From Nissolia schottii (taxonomy: Eukaryota; Streptophyta; Magnoliopsida; Fabales; Fabaceae): a stretch of 64,000 nt of DNA. Every line of letters starts with the position of its first letter. The stretch's first letter is position 1. Under the pieces are notes generated by a model that was not told the DNA's origin, did not search any database, and saw only the letters and a list, made by a program, of their open reading frames with translations. The stretch lies in assembly GCA_003254905.1 (NCBI GenBank), contig QANU01076963.1, forward strand, positions 328,827 to 392,826. The letters run 5' to 3'. A program made the translations under genes and the position numbers. Positions 12,234 to 24,240 of the stretch are shown here, one piece after another.

Positions 12234-13498
12234 CGATGGGTGTCTTTAAACGCGTGCGTACAAGGCTAAAGACATCGTTATGCGTATTCCATGTAGAGTA
12301 CCATTTTCGATGCTGTGAAACGGTGAGCTAAGCTTTTGATTTGGGCAGTTTGATTAGTTATTGTTTTTACGAGTATTAGTATATCCTCTCTCCAATCCGA
12401 GAGTTAAAAAGTTATTAGATGGTTTTAATTTTATTTAAAAATAAGGTTAATTTATTAGATTATTCTTTGTATATTTTTCTCTATCTGTTTATTACTCATC
12501 TTTTTGTTAAATTTCTCTTAATTAAGGATAAAATTAATATATAGTCATTAATTATATATTAAAATGCTAAAGGGACTAATAATATAAAATAATTTAATTT
12601 TTTAAAAGAAACTAATATTGAGGATATATATATTTTTGGTTTTCATCTATTACACTAGATTTGAAGTCCCAATTTCATGCGCCACTAGATTATTTCTAAT
12701 GGCAATTATCCTATTTGAACAATCTAAGTATTCACAGTTAATACTCATGTATTTGTGAAGGGGTGAGGTCTAAAATAAAAAAAGTATGGTGATTTTTACT
12801 CTCTTGTGCATTAGAAGTGTGAGTGCTAAAACTTTGATTGTAAAAAATAAGAATGATATATGTACAATGACATTTGGGTCACTTTTTTTATAAAAATATG
12901 AATTCTACTATAAAAATAAAACATGCGAGTATGGTGGAATCTATTTTTTTTTTTAGAGTTGTCTAAATATTATTGTACATAAACCCTTTGTAAAAATCGT
13001 TTTTTTTTCTGCTTTTAAGGACAGGTTAACAACTAATATGATAAACAAAGTGAATTGCTTAGGGACAAGGTCCTAAGGTGCATGCTAGTTTGTTTGTTTT
13101 TTGTTCTGTTTTAAATAAAATGTTATGCTTACAGTGCTGGGGTCTCGCTCGCACATGGTATGATCAATCATGGGAATCAGTACAGATCAGGCCACGCTCA
13201 AGGCCGGTGATCATGAAATTCTTGGCCAGAGTTTCGGCTTCACCTGCTCCTCTATTCTATCGGTATTACTAATTTTTCCTTAGGGAAATCCTCGGGAGAA
13301 ATATGGAATGTTTTCGCTAATGCTATGTAGGACAAGAATAATTAACATAATAATTAGTCATTTAAAATTATTTTTTAAACATTAAGATCAATTAATTATT
13401 TTTTAATACATATATCAATATCTTAAGCGACTATTAGTAAGAAATAGAGGGAGTAATTGATTTAGTAATATGGATCTCGTTGTTACATCAATAGATAG
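12234..13498. other. Intergenic, AT-rich
   Basis: No gene is recognised between the ARM gene promoter and the Mutator-like element. The sequence is AT-rich, with several T homopolymers near 12940 and 13000. Confidence 0.5.
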
Positions 13499-13507
13499 TA
13501 AATACAA

Positions 13508-14882
13508 GGAATTTTATCTCTTTTGCCATCACTGTTCAAAGAAATTACCAAATTACCCTCGTTTTCAAACTTTTTACCATACTACCACGCAGGATTCGCC
13601 AATGAGGTTGACGAATTTGACCTGAATTCGCCTATGCGCTTGGCAAATCCTTCACAAAAAAAAACACCTTTTGCACTAAATTCGCCAACAAGGTTGGCGA
13701 ATTCAACACGAATTCGCCTGCCTCGTTGGTGAATTCATCCTACCGTAGCCTATTTACTTGCCTACCCCTCCCCATCCCACACCGCTCCTCACGTCACCGT
13801 GCGAAAAACATGGCTTCGTAGGTAAGCTGCAAAAATTCAAAAAATAATATTGCAAAAAGGCCAGGAAGCTTTTTATCGTGCGCAAGGGAGGAATCCATCG
13901 ATTTGGACTTCGAAGAGCCGAAACGGCTTGAACTCATGCGCGCGAGCCTAACTCCTTTCTCAACACAACAACTACTAAAGGTATATAAACACTTAAAAGG
14001 TTTGTGAGCTAACCAATGTGGGATTAGATCTTTTTGAAATACATAAGCTTTGTTCTACTTCTTCCAAATACATAAGCTTTTGAAATACATAAGCTTCGTT
14101 CTACTTCTCCCAAATACATTATAGATTGATATTTATACAACCAAATTCTACAAATAAATATATGAATGTATGAATTAAAAAGGACATCTCAAACTCAGCC
14201 TTAAAGCTGGAAACATATGTTGAAAATTCCGACCAGTGTCAAAACCGAATTTATTCTCCAACCAAAACCCCAAACCAAGTCTTGTCAGTAATTTTCTTTG
14301 AAGCCTAAAATCTTATCCTAGCTAAAACGGATTTTTAGTTTATTTGATACAAAAATCAAGTTGAACCTAAAATTGTTTATGGACTGATTTAACATATGTT
14401 TTCGTATTCAATTTTTGACATATCAAACATTAACCAATTTTAAAATATTTATAACATGTTAAATAGTTAGGATAGAAAGTTGCTGATTCCTAAAAGTTAC
14501 TTATTTTTTGAATTTTTGCAGCTTATCTACGAAGTCATGTTTTTCGCATGGTGACGTGAGGAGCGGTGTGGGATGGGGAGGGGTAGGCAAGTAAATAGGC
14601 TACGGTAGGTTGAATTTGCCAACGAGGCAGGCGAATTCGTGTTGAATTCGCCAACCTTGTTGGCGAATTTAGTGCAAAAGGTGTTTTTTTTGTGAAGGAT
14701 TCGCCAAGCGCATAGGCGAATTCAGGTCAAATTCGCCAACCTCGTTGGCGAATCCTGCGTGGCATGTCACACGGTCCGCGGATGCCTCGTCAGCCCAAAC
14801 CGTGGTAGTATAGTAAAAAGTTTGAAAACGAGGATAATTTGGTAATTTCTTTAAATAGTGATGGCAAAAGGGATAAAAATCC
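13508..14882. mobile_element. Non-autonomous Mutator-like element with long inverted arms
   Basis: A 1,375-bp element flanked by a perfect 9-bp direct repeat, TAAATACAA, at 13499-13507 and 14883-14891, the target-duplication length typical of Mutator-like elements. The arms (about 13508-13846 and 14500-14882) are inverted copies; the right arm holds about 40 bases (near 14763-14803) absent from the left. Ends read GGAATTTTATCTCTTTTGCC and, inverted, GGATTTTTATCCCTTTTGCC. Each arm carries four imperfect palindromes of the form ATTCGCC-N8/9-GGCGAAT; in the left arm they start near 13594, 13626, 13680 and 13712. The roughly 650-bp interior has no coding potential that I can see, so movement would need a transposase supplied from elsewhere. 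Confidence 0.85.
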
Positions 14883-14891
14883 TAAATACAA

Positions 14892-16065
14892 ATACAAAGC
14901 TGTCACTGAACAGAACTATAAAGAGAGAGGGGGAGCCATAAAGAAACCGCTTTAGCAACATTAGGTTCATGAAAGGAAATTGAACTATCCATCCAGCTTG
15001 AATTATGATCACAACAATTGGACCCCAAAAGAAGAACGAACTGGAAATATGAAACTTTAATGATGGGCTTTTTTGTGTTTTTTATTATTTTTACACTGCA
15101 CCCAATAAAAAAAATTAGTAATATTGTGGTTGAATTTTTGTTTTACATTTGTATAATTTTGTTTTGAAAATCGTCATAACTTTTGACGATTTTAAGTTTT
15201 GTTTTAAAAAAACACAAAAAAATTACAAACTGGTGACGATAAGGAACAATTTCAATACCTATCAATGTCACGTCATCCATTATTATCATTAGTTTGTAGC
15301 TTTTCGTATTATTTTTTTAAATTTGAAATCGTCAAGGATTATAACGATTTCAGAATCGAAACCATACAATTATAAAAAAAAAGTTATATTATTATATTAC
15401 CTATTTTTCTAGCCCGCATTAAAAAATTCTTTTGTTTCTAAGGCTTTTTGAAATCATGTCCAATTAAAGAAAACACCATTATAATGTGAATACCGACATG
15501 ATTAATAAGCCCAAAAAACAATACCATATAAATTCTGTTCATGCGTTTGACGTTGCAAAGTGCAGACAATTGAGTGAAAAACTGCATCCGTCATGTGCGA
15601 GCGAGGCAGGTATCAGGTGATTGTGTCTCGCTCTGATGGGTAAATTTAAAGAGTGAGTTTTTGTGAGATATCAGGCATTCTGTCTCATCAATTTTTTTTG
15701 GAGTGCTCTAAAAGGCAGACATAGCAAGCAACCGTGAAACTCGCTCAATGTCTCCTTTTGAAAAAAAATTTGATGAGGATCAATGTACAATCCTTTCAAC
15801 CATTCCCATGTCCTAATTAGCATGTGTATAAATCTCTCCCAGATTAATTATGTTATGTTAATCACGAACAAAGAGTGAGAGTTTAATTTGTTCGCACACG
15901 CATATTTATCTAAATAAGTGGAATGAAAGGATCAAAGAAGGAAGTTCAATAAATATATGGATGATTAGGTCCTTCACTTCAAATTATCTTTGAGTGATTG
16001 ATTAATTGTTGATCTTGAAATTAGAACCGCATTGTGGCATGGAAGCACATTTTAGATTACAAAAA
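14892..16065. other. Intergenic, AT-rich
   Basis: No gene seen. Around 15166-15200 and 15325-15350 there are short inverted motifs (AATCGTCATAAC...GACGATT and related) that may belong to a decayed small transposon, but I could not define its ends. Confidence 0.4.
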
Positions 16066-16201
16066 TGTTATTTGTACACTAAATAGAGTGTAGACATCAA
16101 GACTTTCCTCTCACAGACAAAATGGAATCTACATTCACATCACATGATAAGTGTGTGAGAAGAAATTTAGCGTCTACATCATACTTAATGTACAAATAAC
16201 A
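16066..16201. mobile_element. Small MITE with ~30-bp inverted ends
   Basis: The left end TGTTATTTGTACACTAAATA and onward (16066-16097) is matched, inverted, by the right end (16170-16201), whose reverse complement starts TGTTATTTGTACATTAAGTA. The element is about 136 bp with a non-coding centre. The target duplication is unclear. A similar end sequence (TGTTATTTGTACACCTAAC) is seen alone near 35396. Confidence 0.55.
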
Positions 16202-17635
16202 CAACTATTTAGATTATGGATAGCAGCTCACTCAAAACTACTTCCATTTGAGAATTGTACTAGCCAAGAATTTGATATGCATGCTGCATCAATCTCCATC
16301 TCCCTTGAGAATAATCTCAATTCCTTTCGGTTGTTTTAGTTTGCAGGAAAGTCCACGCGTTTGTCGTTCATATACTATTTTTGACTAGTTTCATTTCTTG
16401 AAGAGGTCTGTGCTATTTGTGAACGCATAATTGAGTCAGGGACCTTATCAATTATCAAATTAATTGCAAGGACATACCATACGTGTTTGACCCCAAGGGC
16501 TTCAGTGTGTCACCTGCTTCCCTTAGTTGAATGCTTAAAAACCGTGTGATTTTCTTCTCAGGTAATACGGCTAAAAATCACAATCCAATTATTAATTCTA
16601 CAGGGTCAGATTTCAGAAATCAGAAGTATAAGATAATATAATTCATCAGCATGCAATACTTTTGTTAATTTTCGTAGTTAATTTTCCTATACTTTTGTTA
16701 TAATTCATCTTCTTTCTCTTTCGTAGTTAATCTTTCCAATACTTTTGTTATAAATGCATACAGATCCTATTGTCCCTTGGGCCACTTAAAGAGAATAGGA
16801 ATCTCCCAAGAGATTAGTTGTTTTCGTTTACAGTTTTATTGTTTATTCTTATGACTCGAACTTAACAGTCTAACACACATGGCAACACACATACCAAGTT
16901 ACGCTGGTACTTTGGTTATAAAATTTATCCGGTAACTTACGTAGTTAATTATTATTTTCACGTGTCTTTTTATGGAATTAATTATAACACTATAAAATAT
17001 ACAATAATTTCTCACTTTCTTAATAATAAATGGTACTCATTATTTCTATTTTCTAACATACATTAAGGAGATTATGTATCTGTAAACCTTTATAATTATG
17101 TCTATCAACAAGTTTATGTTCTTAATAAACAATGTCCATTTGATGCACGGTACAGTACACTAGAAGCAAATCATTAATTGGGCGAACCAATAAAAAATGT
17201 TTTGAAATTTGAGGGGAAAATTTAAGCCATACTGACACTATAACACAATTACCGCATTTGTAATATAGCTGGAAGATACTTATCCGAATTTATATGCCCC
17301 AACTATTCTTTATATACTGCAGAAAATGTTGGTATAGAGAGCTGATTGCCTAATTAAGAATGCTTACTCTCGTAAAGCATCAATATGCTCTAATCCTCTC
17401 CTAACCAACGCAAACTGCTTCATGGAAACCCCTGTCCCTGATGTAACCATGATTCTCAAGGAGAAGAAAGTTGTGAGGGATTATGATAATGTTTAGGAAC
17501 CCTCGGGAACTATACCGCAGCAGAAAATTTGATATCGCTGGTTATCTGTGAGCCAAATGGTAAGCGACCAAGTTAGCCGAAGCATGGTATCTTGACAAGT
17601 AAGAAATGTGTGGTGATGGATTAACTTATGTACAG
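16202..17635. other. Intergenic; 3' flank of ASCC2-like gene
   Basis: AT-rich, no separate gene seen. The part nearest 17636 (about 17330-17635) is less AT-rich and is the probable 3' UTR of the minus-strand ASCC2-like gene. Confidence 0.5.
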
Positions 17636-20600
17636 CTAAAAACCACTCACTCCAGAGAAATGTTTCTTCATGGCTCGATCCTTTCTGTAATGATTGCTTC
17701 TTCCTCCTCCATCTCCCCTCCCTCTGCCTCTCCCCCTCCCTCTGTACCCATTCCCTTCAACCTCGGCAACATCAGGTTGTTTATCCTGCTGCTGATGAGG
17801 CTCATTCTGTTTTCCTCCTCCCTTCCTTTCCCTGCTACCAGGTTTGCCCAAAATCCCTCTGCCCTCTGTTTCAGAAACATGGGATTGGTTACCATCCTCC
17901 TTGTAGGAATCTGCCAGCTTCTTCACTGCACCAAGAGGAAGGTTGCCACCGCGTCCAAGACCATGTATTAATTCTGACTGAGCCTGAGTAATTAGTGAAG
18001 CTTCATCAGAATTTGCAACTGCTATTGCACCTGCCACTTTGTAGCTGTAATTCTTACCATCCTTGACATAGAACTGTGGCTGTTTCCTGGAGCCCCATTT
18101 TGAATTAGGGGCATTTTGGATCGAGTTTCCTGCACCTGTTGCCCATGATTTCCCTGATTTTGCTCTCATTTCGTCACCCAGTATTTCATTTTCCTCTACT
18201 CCAGAGTCCCCTACACTTAGACCCAAATCATCAAAAGAGTCATCATATTCATCGTCATATTCATATTGTAAAACCATAGCAGCAGTTCTTGATCCATCTT
18301 CCTTGTCTTTTTTATCCAGAATACTGGTATCAGGCAAGTCAGCTTTAGATTTCCTCACAAATTTTCCTACTGGTGCAGAGGATGACATTGATAGCCCTCC
18401 TCCTGTCTGTTGCTTCCCACTAACAGCTTCAATATTTGAGGGCATTGAGGAAGAATCAACTAATTTACCTTTGCCTTTATCATTACGACCCACAGTGCTG
18501 GACTTGCCAAGCGGTACTGTCTCCAGTGATGTGTCTAAACGCTTCAGATCTTCATGAAGGGTTCCCTCTAAAATTCTTTGAATAACCTCTTCTGGATTAT
18601 GGTCATAGACCTCAAGACAGGCAGTCAGAAACCCTTTGCCATAATCAGGGAATAGGTCCCTAATTTGACTTATTTTTGACTCTACGATTGCAGCATCTTC
18701 ATCCATCTGCGATGTTTGATTTGGCACAGAGGTTATTGCAGAATATGGCTCGTTATAAGCCTCTTTTGGAGAACTCAAAATCCCAGATATATACTGAAGC
18801 TGTTCATCATCAATGAATATCCATCCTGAATCAGATTAAGTAGATTCGATAAACAAAAAGAAATCATATGCTATGCCATGACCCATTATTAATGAAAATA
18901 ATGCAACTTGAGAGAAAAAATAAATAAAAAGGGGTCAAAAAGACCTAATTCCACCTAATATTGAAAAGGGGAGAAATGGTTAACCCTCTGAGAAAGCTTA
19001 GTAGATCTAGCTATTTATGAAAAACTGTACCAGCCCCCGTAAGTTATGTGCAATTGCTACATACATATGCACGTGAATTATACTAATGGACGCAAAAGAG
19101 CATTTACCATTATCCTTTAATATCTGGATTCTGCTTAATATATTAAAATTCCTTTCAACATTTTGAAGAAATGTTTCCTTCAGATGGCTTTCCTGAAAAT
19201 GTAATGATACTGAATTGATCTCTCTAAATGTTTGAACCAGAATATCTGCTCTGATGACTGGGTCCTCCACATTGGCAGGAAACATTTTGGTAGCAGCCGG
19301 AAGAGGGGCGCTATCTCCAAACACTTCATCACTTAGATAGCAAGAATGCAATAATTGCCAGCCAAACTTCAACAATCGCATTCTTAACATCTTCAAACTT
19401 AACAAGATATTCGTTACTATTCCATCTTGTCTACCATCAAAAATGACATGGAATCCCTTTTGCAAGGATGGAATCAGTGAATCATGCAATCTACCAAGGA
19501 AGCTCAGCAGTTCCTCATTCCCATAACTACAACGATACAGACCAGAAAAAATCAAAATTAAAATCTTTCAACTTTCAATCTTACTCATAGATTCTATTTT
19601 GATAAATTAATTAACAAATCTTTAGCAGGTGATAGACCAAATGTAATGTTTGATAAAAGATACCATGTTTCAACCGGGCAAGAGAATAATATAGCTGCTG
19701 GTTCGTATGCACTGACAAAAGCATCCATTGATACGATTGCATCATTTATAAAATCCATCACCTATCACAAAGACAGATGGCATCAATATATTATACTGCA
19801 TTCTGCATATGTAAAAAAAAAAAAAAAGATAAATTGATGCTCAAAATTTTACAATGTTAATATACTAAATGCTACTCATTTTTAAGATATTGTGGGGAAG
19901 CCAAAACACACATGCCATTTTCCAAAATATTTTCTTAAATTGCCTTTTGGTATGGACTCTAATAGTCTAGTTATTCTATATGAAAAATCTAAGGCTGTGC
20001 TATGGTGAAATAGGATTGTATATGTGAGGCAGTGAAAACATTATTCATCTATTGATTTACAATCAATGACATATGGTTAAAGTTTTCCGCAGCACCGTAA
20101 ACCAAAAAAACAAATTCTACAGCACCTCTCATATAATGCCCAGGCTTGTCTGGAATATGACAGTGGCTGTTTCGGTGGTATGCTGGAGTAATTATAGTTG
20201 CTTCACATGTATGGTTAACAGGGTAAGGTTAAACTAAAGGTTGAAATTAGTACCCGGTTGGAAAGGAATGGGTGGTCATTCTAGAATCTAGAAAAGAGTT
20301 CAACTCATAGCGTAGAGCAGATTTTAGTCTTCTAATACTATAGGTTTAGATGCTCACATAGTCTACTGTTTCTACTCAGTCTTAGGTTTAGATGCTCACA
20401 TAGTCTACTGTTTCTACTCTACTATTTCAACTTCCCCACCTTCTGTGCAAATTTTGTCCACTTGCAGTTATGCCTATATGGTGCCTTTCTGTATCTGTAA
20501 ACCCCCCCCCTCTTTCCAATAAAATAGTTCGTTAGAAACAGAGAATATAAATTCATTCAACTTGAAACTAAGACTCTCACTTCCCCCACACTGTAGCAGA

Positions 20601-23600
20601 TCAGGAGTTTTTACGGTGAAGAATTTAAAGATTTTCATATCTGGTTCATAACGCCATTAAAGAAAATTGAGCGAGAACTCATTTTCAATGAGAAAAAATG
20701 TATAGCAACTCACCTCCAGTAGATCAGCTTGAAGAAAAGTAGCATTATCAGAATTTCCAGAAGAAAATAAGACCTGTAAATGATCCCCAAAAAGAAAGTT
20801 ACCATTACAATTTTTATCCTTGATACTACTATGCACATGAACTTTCTATCAAGATTCATTCACTTATATGTAATTGGCTGTTTAAAAGATACATGTGCAT
20901 TAATTCCTTTAAAATAAATCAAATAATTTAGGGGAACGGTGAGAAAGGTCATCAGGCACGTCATAGGTCAACAGGATGTTCAAAAGGAACGCAAGGAAGA
21001 AAAATGATCAGGAGTCATATGTTGTCAAATAACCCAACCAATTTACACAAAAAAAAAAAAAGGCATACAAACTCAGCTGAAAGGACAGTAAATAACAAGT
21101 TGTTGTTATAACACACCAACACTTTATCAAATTACAATAATACCTCCAATGACGAACTGCAACGCTCATGCATTGTGTTGACAATTCCTAGAAAATGGGA
21201 TATTGCTGCAGTCAGATTATTATGGATCCAAGGCTGAGCATTCAAAGCATTTCTGATCTGCAATACACAAGAAAGAAAAAGAGAAAAGTAAGCAACACAA
21301 GCTAAATGCATGGAAGGAACAAATGGCATTACCACAACAAAGGCGTGTGCGGCAGATCAGTTAGATTGAAATAGCCATAGGAGCACAGCAGTAATGCACG
21401 TGTGCAACACAGATGGAATAATATCCTTCTATATATTTATTGACCAACTCAATAATGGAATAAAGCAGGCTAGTATAAATCAAGAGAAAGAGGGATGGAG
21501 AAACATTAGATTTCAACAATAGTTAAGGAACTTCCCAGGGTTAACAGATCTTAATGAACTTCTTCTAATGTTTTTATACAAATAAAAAGAAAAGGATCTA
21601 AGACAATCTCGTATTAACGACATCAGAGATAACAGACAAAAATAGAATGTAATTTGTTGTCAAAAGTGATTAACTGTTTTAGATTTCTACTTATTATTGT
21701 AATGCCAACAAACAATATCAAGGAATAGACAATTCTAGCAATCAATTCAATGTATACTTTATACAAACTTAAAAATCACATTCCTATTTTCTTTTCAATT
21801 TGCTAGGCAGCAACAAATTCGTTAAGAGAATTATATCGGGAAGCCACGTAGCAAATGATATAAAGATCAACATCATTATAATAAATAGCTTAGTGATCAT
21901 CATTTTGTTCATCACAAAGCAAATGCTAAATCTCATGGTTTAATATGCACCTACAAATGGAATAATGGAAATAACCTTTTTCTATCATAAAGGAAGTCCT
22001 TCTAAGGGGGTGGAAAATAATATAGACGTGTTTCTGATCTGTTCATGGAACCTTGTCAAGGAAAACTTTCATTTCATATGTAATGCTTCTTCTTAGTTTA
22101 CATTTATTGAAACTAATAAAACCTGGAGTAAAATAAAGGTGATTCTTCGGCTTGGTTTGGTAAAGCTTTTTGCGAAGATGTTCCTGCTCTCAAAAAGCAT
22201 AAGCCAATTTTTGTGTTTGGTAAACAAAAAAGCAGATGTGCTTTTGTTGTTGGCTTTTAAAAGTGAGGGGGTGCTTTTGGGAGCTCTCACGAGTAGCTTT
22301 TCAAAGCTGATTTGTGCTTTCCAAATGTTAAAATACTAATATATCTTTAGATTTTAATGGTCATTATTACTCTCTTTGATATTTATGTTTAGTATGGTAA
22401 TTTTAGATATAAAAAGCAAATTTAAAATATATTTACCAAACACTACTTCTATAACTTTTGCTTATTAACAACTACTTTTTCATTTTTTTAACCAAACAAT
22501 AATGCTATGACTTTTTGAGAGCAACTTTTGGAGAGCCAAAGAGCTCAGTAGCTCTCAAAGAGCCACAACATTACCAAACCAAGCCTTCATACCCATTGCA
22601 TTTGAGCCACTAACTTATTGATACACTATTGATCCAGATAATATTACCAGCAATCTTGTCATTTCTTCATTTTCATGACCGTATATTGCACATATATCCA
22701 ACAACTTTGGCAATTCAAGCAACTTCTTCTCCTGCAAAAGAACTACAGGAAAAATTAGTTAACAACAGCGAATCACATTCCAAATAATACAAAATATGAA
22801 GTAACTGCTCAACGTAAATCCGCAACTATAAATAATTTTCCCAAACCATGCATCGGTAAATGTGATGTAACATTAAACGCAGAAATGACTAGTTAAATAA
22901 GCAGCATGCCCATACGGATTTTCAAGAAATAACTAACACCTCCATACGTGACGTGACGTGACTTGACTTACAAGTATTATCAACTACAAGCCAATGATTT
23001 CTAATATATCCCTAAAGTTTGTGGCACATGTACAAAATCTTAGTTCTAAAGCAAGTTCAAAATTCAAAATAGAAATGAAATATAAAATAGTGGAAAAAAT
23101 GGAGGAAAAATATTTCTATCTCTGTCTATGCTAAGATATCGATAGAAGGCCACATGCGCATGCAACGTAACGCATTGTGATGCTCGCCATACCAAATCTG
23201 ATTATGAAAATAGGCATAGACTTAAAAATTTTAACAAGAAAAAGAATTGTTATCACCTATTGTGCTAGTAATACGCAACCAAATGCAACAAAAATATGCA
23301 CTGGTGAGTAAAAAAAAAAAAAAAATCCAATGTATGCTAAAGTCAATTCAGTTGTCCATAAACTGTAAAATGGATGAGAGAAATCCCACCTTCATGGTCT
23401 CTAAAACTGAGGGCATCAGCAGCTCGAGCACCAGGATCCTTATTGGAAGAACTGCAAGACACACACATTAAAATTCACAGATGATCAAAGTAAAAGAGAG
23501 GCGAAAACACGCTCGAATTCCAATTTACGAGAAACTTACACTCGATACAATACCATGAAAACGCGGCGGCTCAAATCAAGTTCGCCAACAATAACCCCTG

Positions 23601-24240
23601 CGACAATACCTTTAGCCCCACGATGAGGGAAATCATACCATCTGCTCCTAAACTGCAGGAAGCTATCTAGAAACTCATGCAAGGAGGTATCAGTACCCAC
23701 TGCAAAACATACACAATTGACAACAAAACAGTTACAAATTCAAATTGATTGACATAATAAGTTTCAACGAAGATATAAGCCATGCAATCACTAACAATGA
23801 ATTGCAGAGTTAAAAGTACCTTGTTTCCAGAACTCCCTGGGTTTCAACTTGAGCAAGCGAGACAACTCTCGATTGAGAAGATCAACGACTCTCTGAGATT
23901 CAAGGGGATCCAATCCACCATCCTCGGCGCCGAGGCCAGCTGCTACGGCCTCGTCTTGTGGCAGGTACTTGACAAAATTGCCAGGCTCTGCTCTGGTTGG
24001 GACCCACTCTCCGTCGTCGCCCATTTGAACCCTACTACTACTACTACTACCGGTTGCGGCATTCGGTGGCTTCGTCGTCAACGCGGATTGTACATCTCTG
24101 AGGGAGGCTGAGAGGGAAGGGGAAGGGGAAGGAGCAGGGTTTGGATTGGGATTTTTGGGGACGAATTTCTTTTGGGTTTTGACGGAACCCTTGTTGCTGC
24201 TGTCATGCCTGCGCTGATCGTAACGGTTCGACATTTTCAT
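17636..24240 (-). CDS. ASCC2-like protein with CUE domain
   Basis: Homologue of activating signal cointegrator 1 complex subunit 2. In animals and yeast (ASCC2; Cue3/Rqt3) this family binds ubiquitin and works in ribosome quality control and alkylation-damage repair; a similar role here is inferred. Nine exons join in phase: 23820-24240, 23540-23699, 23390-23451, 22648-22742, 21144-21257, 20714-20773, 19664-19761, 19108-19526 and 17636-18825, giving 872 residues. The N-terminus is basic and Pro/Ser-rich; the conserved middle includes DTSLHEFLDSFLQFRSRWYD and RRVFMVLYR, then LLELPKLLDICAIYGHE. The last exon carries the CUE domain (about residues 520-575, with ISQIRDLFPDYGKGFL and NPEEVIQRIL), an acidic stretch, and an Arg-Gly-rich tail (RGRGRGRGRG). 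A second Met two codons in is an equally possible start. The introns hold a MITE and a short tandem repeat. Confidence 0.92.
20341..20418. repeat. 42-bp tandem duplication in ASCC2-like intron
   Basis: The unit starting TAGGTTTAGATGCTCACATA at 20341 is repeated from 20383 with no visible mismatch over the shared 36 bases. It lies in the intron between 20773 and 19761 and probably arose by recent replication slippage. Confidence 0.85.
22149..22585. mobile_element. Tourist-like (PIF/Harbinger) MITE in intron
   Basis: The left end GGCTTGGTTTGGTAA at 22149 and right end TTACCAAACCAAGCC ending at 22585 are perfect 15-bp inverted repeats. A 3-bp direct repeat TTC flanks both sides (22146-22148 and 22586-22588), consistent with the 3-bp target duplication of PIF/Harbinger elements, although TWA is the usual target. 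The 437-bp element is non-coding and lies in the intron between the exons 22648-22742 and 21144-21257 of the ASCC2-like gene. Confidence 0.75.
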
